From NCBI GenBank assembly GCA_964538515.1, contig CAZIEW010000034.1, positions 1 through 50,995 of the forward strand: a stretch of DNA of 50,995 nucleotides, written 5' to 3'. The position numbers and the translations under genes are program-made. Within the stretch, counting starts at the first letter, position 1. Every line of letters begins with the position of its first letter. Positions 40,685-50,330 of this stretch are shown piece by piece. The notes below the pieces were generated by a model. The model was not told the origin of the DNA and ran no database searches. It was given only the letters and a program-made list of their open reading frames with translations. This DNA comes from CALBZH01 sp964538515. Lineage in GTDB: Bacteria; Desulfobacterota; Syntrophobacteria; Syntrophobacterales; Syntrophobacteraceae.

Positions 40685-43600
40685 ATGCTGAAGAGAGACC
40701 TCATGAGCCTATCGACCACACCTGACCAGATTCGATCCGAAGCCCTGATCAAGAATCTCGACCTGACACGCATGGACGTCGTCATCGCGGGGTCTTTCCT
40801 TGTGCTCGAGGAGGCGGTCAAAGGGTATGCCGGCAAGGAGCAGCAGGCTCGCGAGCTCCTCGTCGAGTATCATCACGGCTATCGAAACTGGCGCTTCGTG
40901 ATCAACGAAACCTGGCGATATGCCACGTCGAATTTGAGGGTCTACCGAAGCCTGCCGTTTAACGGCACCATCGTCTATTTGCTCTCCCACATTCTGTTTG
41001 AAGCGCTTGAGACGTCAGAGCGCGCGGAAACGCGGGCTTTGGCCGCTGATCATCTGATTGCCCTCTGGCTCAAGCTCGCAGACGACATGGCCGAGGAGAT
41101 CGCGCGTCCCCTTCCCGATGGCGTGGCCGTCGATGCGCCGTTGTCCGAGGCGGACAGTCGCGTGCGTTGCCACCAGGGCATTCCCCGTTCCTTTTTCCAC
41201 CGGATGAGTCATCTTTCCGATCCGGCTTTTGAAGCGCTCATGCGCAGCTTCTACCAGATGAAGAAGCTCGCCCTGAAGCTGCTCAAGATCTGGGAGGACC
41301 CGGAATCGTTCGGGGAGCTCAGAGGGCTCCTCACCCGCCTGCTCCGTGAGACGTACACCTTCTGGCTCAAGCGGGAGGACCCGTGCCAGTGGCTGGCGTT
41401 CCAGACGGACGGCGCGGATGCGGTGCAAGCTCACTGGGTCGGGTTGTGCGCCCCGTTGACGCACGCGAGCTTCGAGGCTCATCTGAAGGAGATTGATTCC
41501 CGGGTCGTCGTCGAAAGCGATCACAAGGTTGCGGTATCCCGACTGGTTGAATTTCCGGATTTCCATGAGATCGTGAAGATGTATCTCAACCTGCCTGGAA
41601 CCCTTAAAGCGGTGGAGGACCCGTCCCAGACCACGCAGCTGAGCATGCTCATGCGCCTCAAGATCATGGAGATCCGAGGCCTCGAAGAAATCCACGAAGA
41701 AACGCTTCGAACGATCAATTTCGAGGTGGTCGAGTCGATGCGCCAAAAACCTGCTGAAGCCCTCATTCCCTTCTTGGAGCGGATGTTCGAGGTGCTCGGC
41801 GACTGCATGGAAGCGTATCCCGAGGGGGCCCTCCAGATCGTCCGCTCCATTGGGCTTGAGATCATCGAGAAGGGCAATCGAGCGCTGACCGATTTCTTCC
41901 TCAAGCGGATTATCGCCATGGGCTTTCAGACCCCTCAGCTCGGGGCCGTGAGCCAGTACTGGCAGACCGAGGTGAATCCCGCTCATCTGCCCAATATCCG
42001 GATCTGGCTGGAGATCATCAAGAAGAATCCGGTTCGGGCGCGCTCCCTGCTTTCGGCGCTGATCGTCAATCTCTCCTTGGGCGGCATTTATGTGCGGGAC
42101 ACGGACTTGTTTCAGAAAGACGTGAGCCAGCTGCTCCATGCTCCCATCGGGCCGGTGTACAACCTCGTCAAGCAGCTTGCGAAGCTCTTTCCCATCTATT
42201 TCAATCAGATCGGCGCGGAAGGCCAGCTCAGGGCCGTTTCGACGGACGTGGATGAGCTCACCGGGCGCAGCGACCGTTTGGTCCACTTTCTGCGCAAGCA
42301 GAGCCATGTGGAGAGCAGCAATATCATCGTTCAGTTCGTTGAGGCCATCATCGAGTTCTGGCGCCATCCGGACAAAGCGAAGCTCAAAGACTTGGTGCCC
42401 CCCGAAATTTATCCGGATATCGTCACAGGCGGCCCATTGGTCGACGAAATCCACACCATCTTCGTCACCCTCTTTGAAGCCAAGAAAATTCACCACGTCA
42501 AGGATTTGCTGGATCTTTCGGAGGCTCAGACCCATGAGCTCCTGAACGGGATCACGACGGTTTCGGAGCGGGAGCGTCGGCGTGCTTTCCTGGTGATCCA
42601 GCTTTACCAGTTGCTGCACGAGAAATATGCGTTGAGCTACAAGGACATGCGGCTGCAGCTGCAGCGTGCCGCCGCCTCCGGTCTCCCCGATCCTTCGGCC
42701 CTCCTTGCGGTCCTGGACGAGCCCAATGCCACGGTGAAGCTCAATGCGATCCTCGAGTACCTGATGGAGCTGACGGAAGTCATCAAGAGCCCCGCGGAGC
42801 TGCAGATTGTCGAAAACATCTATTACAAGCGCCATATCGCGGTCGATATCCCGTCGATGTATGGGTCTTACAATGAGCGCAAATTCGACGCACTGGGGCT
42901 GATCTTCCGGCTGGAGAACATGGCCAACGTGCTGTTCGAGGAGCTGATTTACTCTTTCGATCTGAGCTTCATCACTCGGGCGACGTTTTTCCGCATCAGC
43001 AAGGTTCTGCCGCTTTTTCTGCGTGCCCTGGCCATCGACGGGATCACGTCCAATCGTCTGGAAATGCAGTCGGAGCTCTTTTACAAGTCGCTCGAAGTCC
43101 GCCGCTTTTCGCATTCGCAGTACATCGACATCTTCCGCGGTTTTTCGGAGGCGATCAAGCAGATCATCCAGACTCATTACAATTCCATCCACGAGGAGAA
43201 TCTCGAGATCATCGTCAAGCTCCTCGGACAGGACAACCTGCTGCCACGTTATCGGCGGGAGCACCAGGACGTTACTCAGTCCGAAACGATCTCGAGGATC
43301 TCGGAGAGCTTCCTGCGGGACCTCATTGCGCGGACCTTCGGGCTCCAGTATTTCGACCATTTCATCAGCAGTATCCTGACCACCCTGGCGACCCAGAAGG
43401 AGGAGCTGAGCGCCGAGAAGCTGGACTTGCTGCTGAGCTATGATCCCGAGAAGACGGTCTCGTATGTCTGCAGCCCCAACAAGATGACGTATGATCTCAT
43501 CCATCTCGGCAACAAAGGCTATAACCTGGTCCAGCTGCATTCGCTCGGGATCCAGGTTCCGCCTGCGTTCATCATCACGACGGAATACTTCCGGTGCAAG

Positions 43601-44977
43601 AGCGTGATCGAAAGCTTCGCCCAGTCGAGCCAGGATTTGAGGGATCGGGTCATGGGGCATATCCGCAAGCTGGAGCTGGCGACAGGTCGAGCTTTTGGCG
43701 TGCCGGGCAACGCACTCCTGCTTTCGGTGCGGAGCGGAGCTGCCGTGTCCATGCCCGGCATGATGAACACCTTCTTGAACGTGGGGATCAACGAGAAGAT
43801 CGTGGCCGGGCTGGTCGAGCAGACCGGCGAAGCCTGGTTTGCCTGGGACAATTATCGGCGCTTCATTCAATCCTGGGGGATGTCCTTCGGGATGCAGCGC
43901 GGCGAGTTCGACTCGATCATGCGCCAATTCAAGAAGCTCTATGGTCGAGATGTGAAACGTGAGTTCAAGCCGGAGGAGATGCGCGCCCTGACGCTCGCCT
44001 ACAAGGAAGCCTTGAGGAGCCACCGGATCGAGCTGTCGGACGATCCCGAGGAGCAGATGTTCACGGCGATTCGGCAGGTGGTGGCCTCGTGGTATTATCC
44101 CAAAGCGATCACCTACCGGGAGATCATGGGGCTCTCCGAAAGCTGGGGGACGGCCGTAACGATCCAGGCCATGGTCTTCGGCAATCTCGATGCCCGCTCG
44201 GGCGCCGGCGTGCTGTTCACGCACAACCCGAGGACTTCTGAAGATGCCATCGATCCCAACGGCGACTTCACCTGGGGCAACCAGGGCGAAGACGTGGTTG
44301 GCGGGCTGGTGCATACCTTGCCCATTTCCGAAAAGCAGCGCCGGACCGGCGGGGAGCTCCAGGAGTTCTCGTTGGAGTCCCTTTTTCCAAATGTTTACCG
44401 TCGGTTGACCCAGATTGCTTTCGAGCTCACCGTCGTGCAGAACTGGTCGCCCCAGGAAATCGAGTTCACCTTCCAGGGGGATACGGAAGAGGGAGTCTAT
44501 ATCCTGCAGTCACGGAACATGGCCCCGCGTGTGAGGCGGGCGTACCCCGTTTTCAAGCCGTCGGAGCAGCTTCAGGCGGCCTACGTCGGGAGTGGCATCG
44601 GGGTGAGCGGAGGGGCGCTCTCGGGGCTGGTCGCGTTTACCCTCGAGCACATTGAAGCGCTCCGAAAGGAGCATTACGGGCAGCCGATCATCCTGCTCCG
44701 ATCCGATACGGTCCCCGAGGACATCCATGAGATTTCGGTCGCGGACGGCATCCTGACCGGCAGGGGCGGGGCAACCTCCCATGCTGCCATCGTGGCGAAC
44801 CGGCTCGGCAAGACGTGCGTGGTCGGCTTCGGCAAGATGAAGATCTGGGAAAAGAAGGCGGAATGCGCGGTGGATGGCCAGGTCTTGCGAACGGGAGACG
44901 CCATTGGGATTGACGGTCGCAGCGGCGCCATTTACCTTGGAAAGCACGAGATCGAGCACCTCGAAGTCTTCGGGTGA
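40685..44977 (+). CDS. Large PPDK-like protein (unknown N-terminal region + PEP/pyruvate-binding + phospho-His domain)
   Basis: 1430 residues. From about residue 930 the sequence is the nucleotide-binding domain of pyruvate phosphate dikinase: LGNKGYNLVQLHSLGIQVPPAF, RSGAAVSMPGMMNTFLNVG, RSGAGVLFTHNP, WGNQGEDVVGGLVHT, then the swivelling domain with His1366 in GRGGATSHAAIVANRLG. The C-terminal PEP/pyruvate barrel of PPDK and PEP synthase is missing; the protein ends about 65 residues after the His. The first 930 residues are helix-rich, contain no motif I recognise and have no signal peptide. A role as a phosphotransferase acting on another partner, or a regulator, is inference. An alternative start is ATG 40703. 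Confidence 0.85.
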   Translation: MLKRDLMSLSTTPDQIRSEALIKNLDLTRMDVVIAGSFLVLEEAVKGYAGKEQQARELLVEYHHGYRNWRFVINETWRYATSNLRVYRSLPFNGTIVYLLSHILFEALETSERAETRALAADHLIALWLKLADDMAEEIARPLPDGVAVDAPLSEADSRVRCHQGIPRSFFHRMSHLSDPAFEALMRSFYQMKKLALKLLKIWEDPESFGELRGLLTRLLRETYTFWLKREDPCQWLAFQTDGADAVQAHWVGLCAPLTHASFEAHLKEIDSRVVVESDHKVAVSRLVEFPDFHEIVKMYLNLPGTLKAVEDPSQTTQLSMLMRLKIMEIRGLEEIHEETLRTINFEVVESMRQKPAEALIPFLERMFEVLGDCMEAYPEGALQIVRSIGLEIIEKGNRALTDFFLKRIIAMGFQTPQLGAVSQYWQTEVNPAHLPNIRIWLEIIKKNPVRARSLLSALIVNLSLGGIYVRDTDLFQKDVSQLLHAPIGPVYNLVKQLAKLFPIYFNQIGAEGQLRAVSTDVDELTGRSDRLVHFLRKQSHVESSNIIVQFVEAIIEFWRHPDKAKLKDLVPPEIYPDIVTGGPLVDEIHTIFVTLFEAKKIHHVKDLLDLSEAQTHELLNGITTVSERERRRAFLVIQLYQLLHEKYALSYKDMRLQLQRAAASGLPDPSALLAVLDEPNATVKLNAILEYLMELTEVIKSPAELQIVENIYYKRHIAVDIPSMYGSYNERKFDALGLIFRLENMANVLFEELIYSFDLSFITRATFFRISKVLPLFLRALAIDGITSNRLEMQSELFYKSLEVRRFSHSQYIDIFRGFSEAIKQIIQTHYNSIHEENLEIIVKLLGQDNLLPRYRREHQDVTQSETISRISESFLRDLIARTFGLQYFDHFISSILTTLATQKEELSAEKLDLLLSYDPEKTVSYVCSPNKMTYDLIHLGNKGYNLVQLHSLGIQVPPAFIITTEYFRCKSVIESFAQSSQDLRDRVMGHIRKLELATGRAFGVPGNALLLSVRSGAAVSMPGMMNTFLNVGINEKIVAGLVEQTGEAWFAWDNYRRFIQSWGMSFGMQRGEFDSIMRQFKKLYGRDVKREFKPEEMRALTLAYKEALRSHRIELSDDPEEQMFTAIRQVVASWYYPKAITYREIMGLSESWGTAVTIQAMVFGNLDARSGAGVLFTHNPRTSEDAIDPNGDFTWGNQGEDVVGGLVHTLPISEKQRRTGGELQEFSLESLFPNVYRRLTQIAFELTVVQNWSPQEIEFTFQGDTEEGVYILQSRNMAPRVRRAYPVFKPSEQLQAAYVGSGIGVSGGALSGLVAFTLEHIEALRKEHYGQPIILLRSDTVPEDIHEISVADGILTGRGGATSHAAIVANRLGKTCVVGFGKMKIWEKKAECAVDGQVLRTGDAIGIDGRSGAIYLGKHEIEHLEVFG

Positions 44978-45327
44978 TCCCAACGAGATTTCAGATCCCT
45001 TTGATAGGGGCTAAGGCTTGATTTTTTCGTTCCACGGGCCTAACGTTGAAACAGTCATGCTCGAGAAATGCTTGAGGGTGCTTTTGCCTAATCCCCGGGC
45101 AGTTATTCAGTTCAGAGGCTCTCCATATGCGTGGTTACCAACGGAGCGCCGCAGATTCCCACTTGAGCTCAGATCGATCGGTATCCCATGGCCGAAGGAT
45201 GGATTCGATGAGAACGTGGTCTCATGGAAGCACCCATGTTTTTCCAGACGGCACTCGTGCACCCATGGGCAGTGGGCGGCGGACGCATAACACAGTGTCT
45301 CGGAAGCACAGATAAGAGGGAGGCATT
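44978..45327. other. Intergenic region upstream of the glycolytic operon
   Basis: 350 bp. Short open frames (such as 45018-45290) lack good starts and resemble no family. I found no convincing -35/-10 pair, although the operon promoter should be here. GGGAGG at 45316-45321 is the ribosome site of the first GAPDH gene. Confidence 0.5.
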
Positions 45328-46662
45328 ATGAGCGACCAGGAAAAGATGGTTCCCATGAAGCTGGGTATCAACGGGTTGGGGCGGATTGCGAAGCTGAGCA
45401 TCTGGCACCACGTGGAAAGACAGTATTTCTCGGAGCTCGTGGTCAACATCGGCCGAGAAGTGGGTACCAGCCTCGAGGACATCGCTCAGTTCATCGAAAA
45501 GGACTCAACCTATGGCCTGCTCCACAACTACCTCTACGGCTGCCGCGCGAGCCGGGTGATCGAGGAGTTGAACGAAAAGGACGGGTCCATGCGCATCAAT
45601 GGCATCAGGTCGACTTTCTTGCGTAAGGAGCGCAACCCCGTCGCCATCGGGTGGCGTGAGCAGGGCGTTGATCTCGTCGTTGATGCAACGGGCGCTTTTC
45701 TGGATCCGACTGTTCCTGCGGACGATCCCAAGGGCTCGGTGCGGGGTCACCTGGCGGCTGGTGCCAAGAAGGTTATCGTCTCGGCCCCTTTCAAGATCAA
45801 GGACAAGAGTCGGGAGCTGCCAGCCGATGCGGTCACGACGGTCATGGGAATCAATGATGAGGATTACGATCCCAGGAAGCACCTGGTTGTGTCGAACGCC
45901 TCGTGCACGACCACCTGCCTCGCGTACATGGTGAAGCCGCTCCTCGACTATTTCGGGGCGTCCCGCATCCTTTCCGCATCCATGACGACGGTCCATGCGG
46001 CAACGAGCTCCCAGCAGGTTCTGGATCGCGCGCCCAAAGCCAAGGCGGGGGACTTGCGGAAGAGCCGGTCCGTTCTGAACAACATCATCCTGACGACCAC
46101 AGGGGCGGCGAAGGCCTTGGGAATGGTCATTCCGGAGATGAAGCAAATCGGATTCATCGCCGAATCGGTGCGGGTGCCCGTGACGACCGGCTCGCTCATC
46201 ATCCTTGTGGTCATGCTTCAGGACGAAAGCATGCGCAATCCGATCAATCGGGAGAAGATCAACTCCATCTACAAGGAGGCCACCAAGCATTTCCCGGAGG
46301 GCTATCTCGTGTACAGTGACGAGCAGAACGTGTCTTCGGATATCATTGGGCTGCCGAGAGCCGCGGCGGTGATCGAAGGACATGAGAACCACACGCGAAC
46401 GGCTGCGGTCCGAATCGATCTCGAGCGCATCCTGAAGGCATGCAATTACCTGAACGAGCTGGGGGAGGGTGGAGCATCGGCAAAGTTTGACTTGACCCAG
46501 ATCGCCAAGGCCACCGAGTCGACCGGAGATGCGACTCAGCAGGGTCATGTTCTGGAATTGCCGGTGACGCAGGCCGTCATCTACGGCTGGTACGACAACG
46601 AGCTGGGAAGCTACACCAACATGCTGGGCGATCGTACAGTGAGTATTGCCCGCATGATGTGA
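45328..46662 (+). CDS. Divergent GAPDH-family dehydrogenase (444 residues)
   Basis: Glyceraldehyde-3-phosphate dehydrogenase-like protein about 110 residues longer than usual. The Rossmann start is GINGLGRIAKLSIW rather than GINGFGRIGR. Catalytic Cys193 in SNASCTTTCLAY and His223 in TTVHAATSS are intact, as is the end motif WYDNELGSYTNML. Extra segments occur near residues 30-75 and in the C-terminal half (DLERILKACNYLNELGEGG). It may have a different coenzyme or direction (gluconeogenic versus glycolytic) from the neighbouring gap, but this cannot be read from sequence. ATG 45328 follows GGGAGG. Confidence 0.85.
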   Translation: MSDQEKMVPMKLGINGLGRIAKLSIWHHVERQYFSELVVNIGREVGTSLEDIAQFIEKDSTYGLLHNYLYGCRASRVIEELNEKDGSMRINGIRSTFLRKERNPVAIGWREQGVDLVVDATGAFLDPTVPADDPKGSVRGHLAAGAKKVIVSAPFKIKDKSRELPADAVTTVMGINDEDYDPRKHLVVSNASCTTTCLAYMVKPLLDYFGASRILSASMTTVHAATSSQQVLDRAPKAKAGDLRKSRSVLNNIILTTTGAAKALGMVIPEMKQIGFIAESVRVPVTTGSLIILVVMLQDESMRNPINREKINSIYKEATKHFPEGYLVYSDEQNVSSDIIGLPRAAAVIEGHENHTRTAAVRIDLERILKACNYLNELGEGGASAKFDLTQIAKATESTGDATQQGHVLELPVTQAVIYGWYDNELGSYTNMLGDRTVSIARMM

Positions 46663-46745
46663 GGGGCGTGACGCAAAGGCTCATTGATTGTTGCGCGGCA
46701 TTACATCCTTAATCTTGGATTCCACGGATTGAAAGGAGAGGGATC

Positions 46746-47756
46746 ATGACGGTTCGAGTAGCAATCAACGGTTTCGGGCGGATCGGGCGCACCTTGTTTC
46801 ATGTGATACTGGATCGGAAGGCGCCCCTTGAGATCGTCGCATTCAATGACCTGTCGACGCCGACCGATTTGGCGCATCTGCTCAAATACGACTCGGTCCA
46901 CGGCGTTTGGCCCCACGACGTGAAGGCCGCCGAAAACGCCATCATCGTGGACGGCAAGGAGTATCAGGCCCTCAAGGTGAAGGATCCCGCCCAGTCGCCC
47001 TGGCACGAGCTGAAGGTGGACATCGTGCTCGAGAGCAGCGGCCTCTTCGTCGACCGGGACAGCTGCCTGAAGCACATCAATGCCGGTGCCAAGAAGGTCA
47101 TTGTCACGGCGCCCGGTAAAGGAATGGATGCGACGTTCGTGATGGGTGTAAACGACAGCGCCTATGAGCCGCGCTCGCATCACATCGTGTCCAACGCCTC
47201 ATGCACCACGAACTGTCTCGCCCCCATTGCGTCCCTGCTCCACGACCGGTTCGTGATCGAGCATGGTCTCATGACCACGATCCATTCCTACACCATGGAT
47301 CAGAGGCTGCTCGATGCCTTGCACAAGGACCGACGCCGGATGCGGGCTGCGGCTCTGTCCATGATCCCGACCACGACCGGGGCGGCCAAAGCCGTGGCCG
47401 AGGTTATCCCGGAGCTCAAAGGGAGGATGGATGGTGTCGCCATTCGTGTGCCCACGCCCAATGTCTCCCTCGTCGATTTGGTCTGCCGGGTTGGGCGCGA
47501 CGTGACCAAGGAGGAAGTCAACGGAGTCCTGGAAGAGGCGGCGAACGGTCCGCTGAAGGGCATTCTCCAGTTTGTGACGGAGGAGCTGGTTTCGGTGGAC
47601 TTCAATCACACGTCCTTTTCGTCGAGCGTCGACGCGGCGCTGACCAACGTCATCGGCGGTCGAATGGTCAAGATCTTCAGTTGGTACGACAACGAGTACG
47701 GTTATTCCAATCGGGTGGTGGATTTGGCCACCATGATCGCGGAATCACTCGGGTGA
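46746..47756 (+). CDS. gap: Glyceraldehyde-3-phosphate dehydrogenase
   Basis: 336 residues, canonical phosphorylating GAPDH. NAD site GFGRIGR and Asp35 in AFNDLS (favouring NAD). Catalytic Cys153 in SNASCTTNCLAPI, the His in TIHSYTMDQRLLD, and WYDNEYGYSNRVVDL. It is 83 nt downstream of the divergent GAPDH gene and 13 nt upstream of pgk. Confidence 0.97.
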   Translation: MTVRVAINGFGRIGRTLFHVILDRKAPLEIVAFNDLSTPTDLAHLLKYDSVHGVWPHDVKAAENAIIVDGKEYQALKVKDPAQSPWHELKVDIVLESSGLFVDRDSCLKHINAGAKKVIVTAPGKGMDATFVMGVNDSAYEPRSHHIVSNASCTTNCLAPIASLLHDRFVIEHGLMTTIHSYTMDQRLLDALHKDRRRMRAAALSMIPTTTGAAKAVAEVIPELKGRMDGVAIRVPTPNVSLVDLVCRVGRDVTKEEVNGVLEEAANGPLKGILQFVTEELVSVDFNHTSFSSSVDAALTNVIGGRMVKIFSWYDNEYGYSNRVVDLATMIAESLG

Positions 47757-47769
47757 TGAGGAGGGGCGT

Positions 47770-48963
47770 ATGATCAAGACGCTTGATGACGTTCAGCTCT
47801 CCGGAAAACGGGTTTTTATGCGGGTCGACTTCAACGTGCCCCTCGATAAGGAGCGGCGCGTCAAGGATGACCTTCGGATTCGGGCCATCGTGCCGAGTGT
47901 GGAAAAAGTGCTGCAGGGTGGAGGAAAGCTGATCTTGGCCTCGCACCTGGGGCGTCCCAAGGGAAAGGTCAATGAAGATCTCTCCCTGAAGCCCGTCGCC
48001 GATTATCTGGCCGGACTGCTCAAGGTCCCCGTGACGCCGGCGCCGGATTGCGTGGGGGAAGCCGTGATGAATCTGGTGAGCGGCCTCAGACAGGGGGAGG
48101 TCCTCCTGCTCGAGAACCTGAGGTTTCATCCCGAGGAGGAGAAGAACGACGAGGGCTTCTCGCGGCAGTTGGCGGCGCTGGCGGATGTCTACGTGAACGA
48201 CGCGTTTGCGGTTTCGCACCGGGCCCATGCATCCGTCCACGGCATCACACGCTTCGTCGGGACCTGCGTGGCCGGGTACCAACTGATGAAAGAGGTCCAA
48301 TACTTCAATCAATCCATGGTGGAGCCCAAGCGGCCGCTCGCCATGGTGATCGGGGGGGCGAAGGTCTCGACCAAGATCGAGCTCCTGGAGAACCTGATCC
48401 AGAAGGCCGATTGCCTGCTGATCGGCGGGGCGATGGCCAACACGTTCTTCAAAGCCCAGGGCAAGTCGGTGGGGAAATCCCTCGTTGAGGATGACTTTTT
48501 GGAAACGGCGGCGAGCTTGCTGGTCAAAGCCGGCGATCGGGGGGTGAAGGTCTATCTGCCGGTGGATGCCGTGATCGCGCCAGGGTTGGATGCCACCGAG
48601 GCTGTTCGCCAGGTGTCCGTGGACGCGGTTCCCGCGGACATGCAGATTCTCGATGTTGGGACCGGAACGACGGAGCTGTTCCAGTCGGTCCTCGGAAGCT
48701 GCAAGACGGTGGTCTGGAACGGTCCTCTCGGGGTCTTCGAGAAGCCGCCCTTTCACAAGGGGACATTTGCCATGGCCGAATTCCTGGGCGGCCTCGATGC
48801 GCTCACCGTGATTGGGGGAGGGGATTCGGCCGCCGCCGTGCGTCAGGCCGGCATGGCCGATAAGGTGAGCTACGTCTCCACGGGAGGCGGTGCGTTTCTC
48901 GAGATGTTAGAGGGGAAGACGCTTCCTGGGGTTGCTGCCTTGGAGGCGTGCGGCTCCAAATGA
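47770..48963 (+). CDS. pgk: Phosphoglycerate kinase
   Basis: 397 residues. RVDFNVPLDK, the basic SHLGRPKG substrate motif and ENLRFHPEEEKND in the N-domain. The ATP site in the C-domain has GGAKVSTKIELLENL, WNGPLGVFE and GGGDSAAAV. Normal length. It follows gap by 13 nt in the glycolytic operon. Confidence 0.97.
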   Translation: MIKTLDDVQLSGKRVFMRVDFNVPLDKERRVKDDLRIRAIVPSVEKVLQGGGKLILASHLGRPKGKVNEDLSLKPVADYLAGLLKVPVTPAPDCVGEAVMNLVSGLRQGEVLLLENLRFHPEEEKNDEGFSRQLAALADVYVNDAFAVSHRAHASVHGITRFVGTCVAGYQLMKEVQYFNQSMVEPKRPLAMVIGGAKVSTKIELLENLIQKADCLLIGGAMANTFFKAQGKSVGKSLVEDDFLETAASLLVKAGDRGVKVYLPVDAVIAPGLDATEAVRQVSVDAVPADMQILDVGTGTTELFQSVLGSCKTVVWNGPLGVFEKPPFHKGTFAMAEFLGGLDALTVIGGGDSAAAVRQAGMADKVSYVSTGGGAFLEMLEGKTLPGVAALEACGSK

Positions 48964-49008
48964 GTTGTGGACGTCCGGGTGCCTTTCCGACCGATCCGGA
49001 GGAGAGAA

Positions 49009-49773
49009 ATGGAGAGTAGAAAACCGCTTATCGCAGCAAATTGGAAGATGTACAAGACCATAGCGGAGGCGATTTCCTTTGTGGAGGAATTCCAGAGGCT
49101 GATCGGTCCGCTCACGGATCGGGAGGTGGTGATCGCCCCCCCATTTACTGCACTCGCTGCGCTGAGGGCTGCAGTCGGGCAGGAGGGGTTCCGTGTGGCG
49201 GCCCAAAACTGCCACTGGGAGGAAAAAGGGGCCTTTACCGGCGAGATTTCAACGGTCATGCTCAAGGACATCGGCTGTGAATACGTCATCATCGGTCATT
49301 CCGAGAGGCGGCACATCTTTCTTGAAACCGACGACATGATTGCGAAGAAGGTGACGGCTGCCTACCATTCGGGACTGACGCCGATCCTTTGCGTGGGGGA
49401 GAAGCTTGATGAGCGGGAGGCAGGGAAGACCTTTGAAGTCCTGGCCAGGCAGCTGGATGCCGTCAGTCAGAACCTCACGGGAGACGAAATGACCCGGCTG
49501 GTGATCGCCTACGAGCCCGTGTGGGCGATCGGGACCGGGAAGACTGCATCGCCCGAGCAGGCACAGGAGGCGCATGCCTTCATCCGTGATCGGTGCGCCG
49601 CGTCTTTCGAGAAAAGGATTGCAAACGCGGTACGGATAGTGTATGGAGGCTCCGTCAAGCCGGACAATGTGGATGCTCTCATGGCAAATGCCGATGTGGA
49701 CGGGCTTTTGGTGGGAGGAGCCAGCCTAGAAGTTGCATCCTTCCAGCGGATCGTTCAGTATCGTGCCCAATAG
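49009..49773 (+). CDS. tpiA: Triosephosphate isomerase
   Basis: 254 residues. AANWKM with the substrate Lys, IGHSERR with the catalytic His, AYEPVWAIGTGKTA with the catalytic Glu and loop 6, and IVYGGSVKPDN at the phosphate site. ATG 49009 follows GGAGGAG; an earlier GTG/TTG extension from 48967 is not supported. It is 45 nt after pgk and 15 nt before secG, the common pgk-tpiA-secG order. Confidence 0.97.
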   Translation: MESRKPLIAANWKMYKTIAEAISFVEEFQRLIGPLTDREVVIAPPFTALAALRAAVGQEGFRVAAQNCHWEEKGAFTGEISTVMLKDIGCEYVIIGHSERRHIFLETDDMIAKKVTAAYHSGLTPILCVGEKLDEREAGKTFEVLARQLDAVSQNLTGDEMTRLVIAYEPVWAIGTGKTASPEQAQEAHAFIRDRCAASFEKRIANAVRIVYGGSVKPDNVDALMANADVDGLLVGGASLEVASFQRIVQYRAQ

Positions 49774-49788
49774 GATTAAGATCAGCCC

Positions 49789-50253
49789 ATGTATACTCTT
49801 TTGATGTTGTGTCATGTAGTCGCTTGCCTGGCCCTCATTCTGATCGTGCTATTGCAGACGGGGCGAGGCGCGGAAATGGGCGCTGCTTTCGGCGGAGCCA
49901 GTCAGACCCTTTTCGGGGGATCGGGAGGCAGTACCTTTCTGACCCGCCTCACGACCGGGGCTGCCGTGGTGTTCATGATCACCTGCCTGGGGCTGACCTA
50001 CCTGTCATCCGGTCCTTCGACCAAGTCGGTTATGGACAAGGCACCGATCGAAAAGCCGCAAGGCCCAGCGCTTCCCGAAGCGACGCCGATCCAGCCGGCA
50101 CCGGGCGCGGGGGCTCAGAGCACCGCCCAACCGGCTGGGGAGCCAGCGGAAGCCAAGCTGCCTCCCGCTCAGCCAGCTCCGGATGCGGCCAAGCCCGAAG
50201 CGCCCCCCGCTGCAGAAGGATCCAAACCTGCGGCACCGGGAGCGAAGCAGTAG
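49789..50253 (+). CDS. secG: Protein translocase subunit SecG with a long Pro/Ala-rich tail
   Basis: 154 residues. Two transmembrane helices (LLMLCHVVACLALILIVLLQ and VVFMITCLGLTYLS) flank the conserved GRGAEMGAAFGGASQTLFGGSGG loop of SecG, a SecYEG accessory subunit. After about residue 80 a Pro/Ala/Glu-rich tail of about 70 residues follows, longer than in E. coli SecG (110 residues in total). It ends the operon 77 nt before tRNA-Leu. Confidence 0.93.
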   Translation: MYTLLMLCHVVACLALILIVLLQTGRGAEMGAAFGGASQTLFGGSGGSTFLTRLTTGAAVVFMITCLGLTYLSSGPSTKSVMDKAPIEKPQGPALPEATPIQPAPGAGAQSTAQPAGEPAEAKLPPAQPAPDAAKPEAPPAAEGSKPAAPGAKQ

Positions 50254-50290
50254 AATACATGCGATCCGCGGCCTTTGGACGAGTTATTGC

Positions 50291-50318
50291 TTGCAAAAAG
50301 CGGCCGCTTGGCTATAAT
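50291..50318 (+). promoter_or_regulatory. Promoter for tRNA-Leu(GAG)
   Basis: TTGCAA (50291-50296), a 16-bp spacer and a perfect TATAAT (50313-50318), 12 bp upstream of the tRNA. It lies between secG and the tRNA. Confidence 0.75.
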
Positions 50319-50330
50319 GCCCGAATCAAT

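Noticed and set aside
41015..44314. 1099-residue open frame antisense to the PPDK-like gene
   Set aside because: It mirrors the real gene because high G+C at third positions removes stops on the other strand. It has no recognisable domain and no ribosome site, while the plus-strand frame has clear PPDK motifs.
45018..45290. 90-residue frame before the glycolytic operon
   Set aside because: Starts at TTG without a Shine-Dalgarno, and the product shows no domain, signal peptide or membrane helix.
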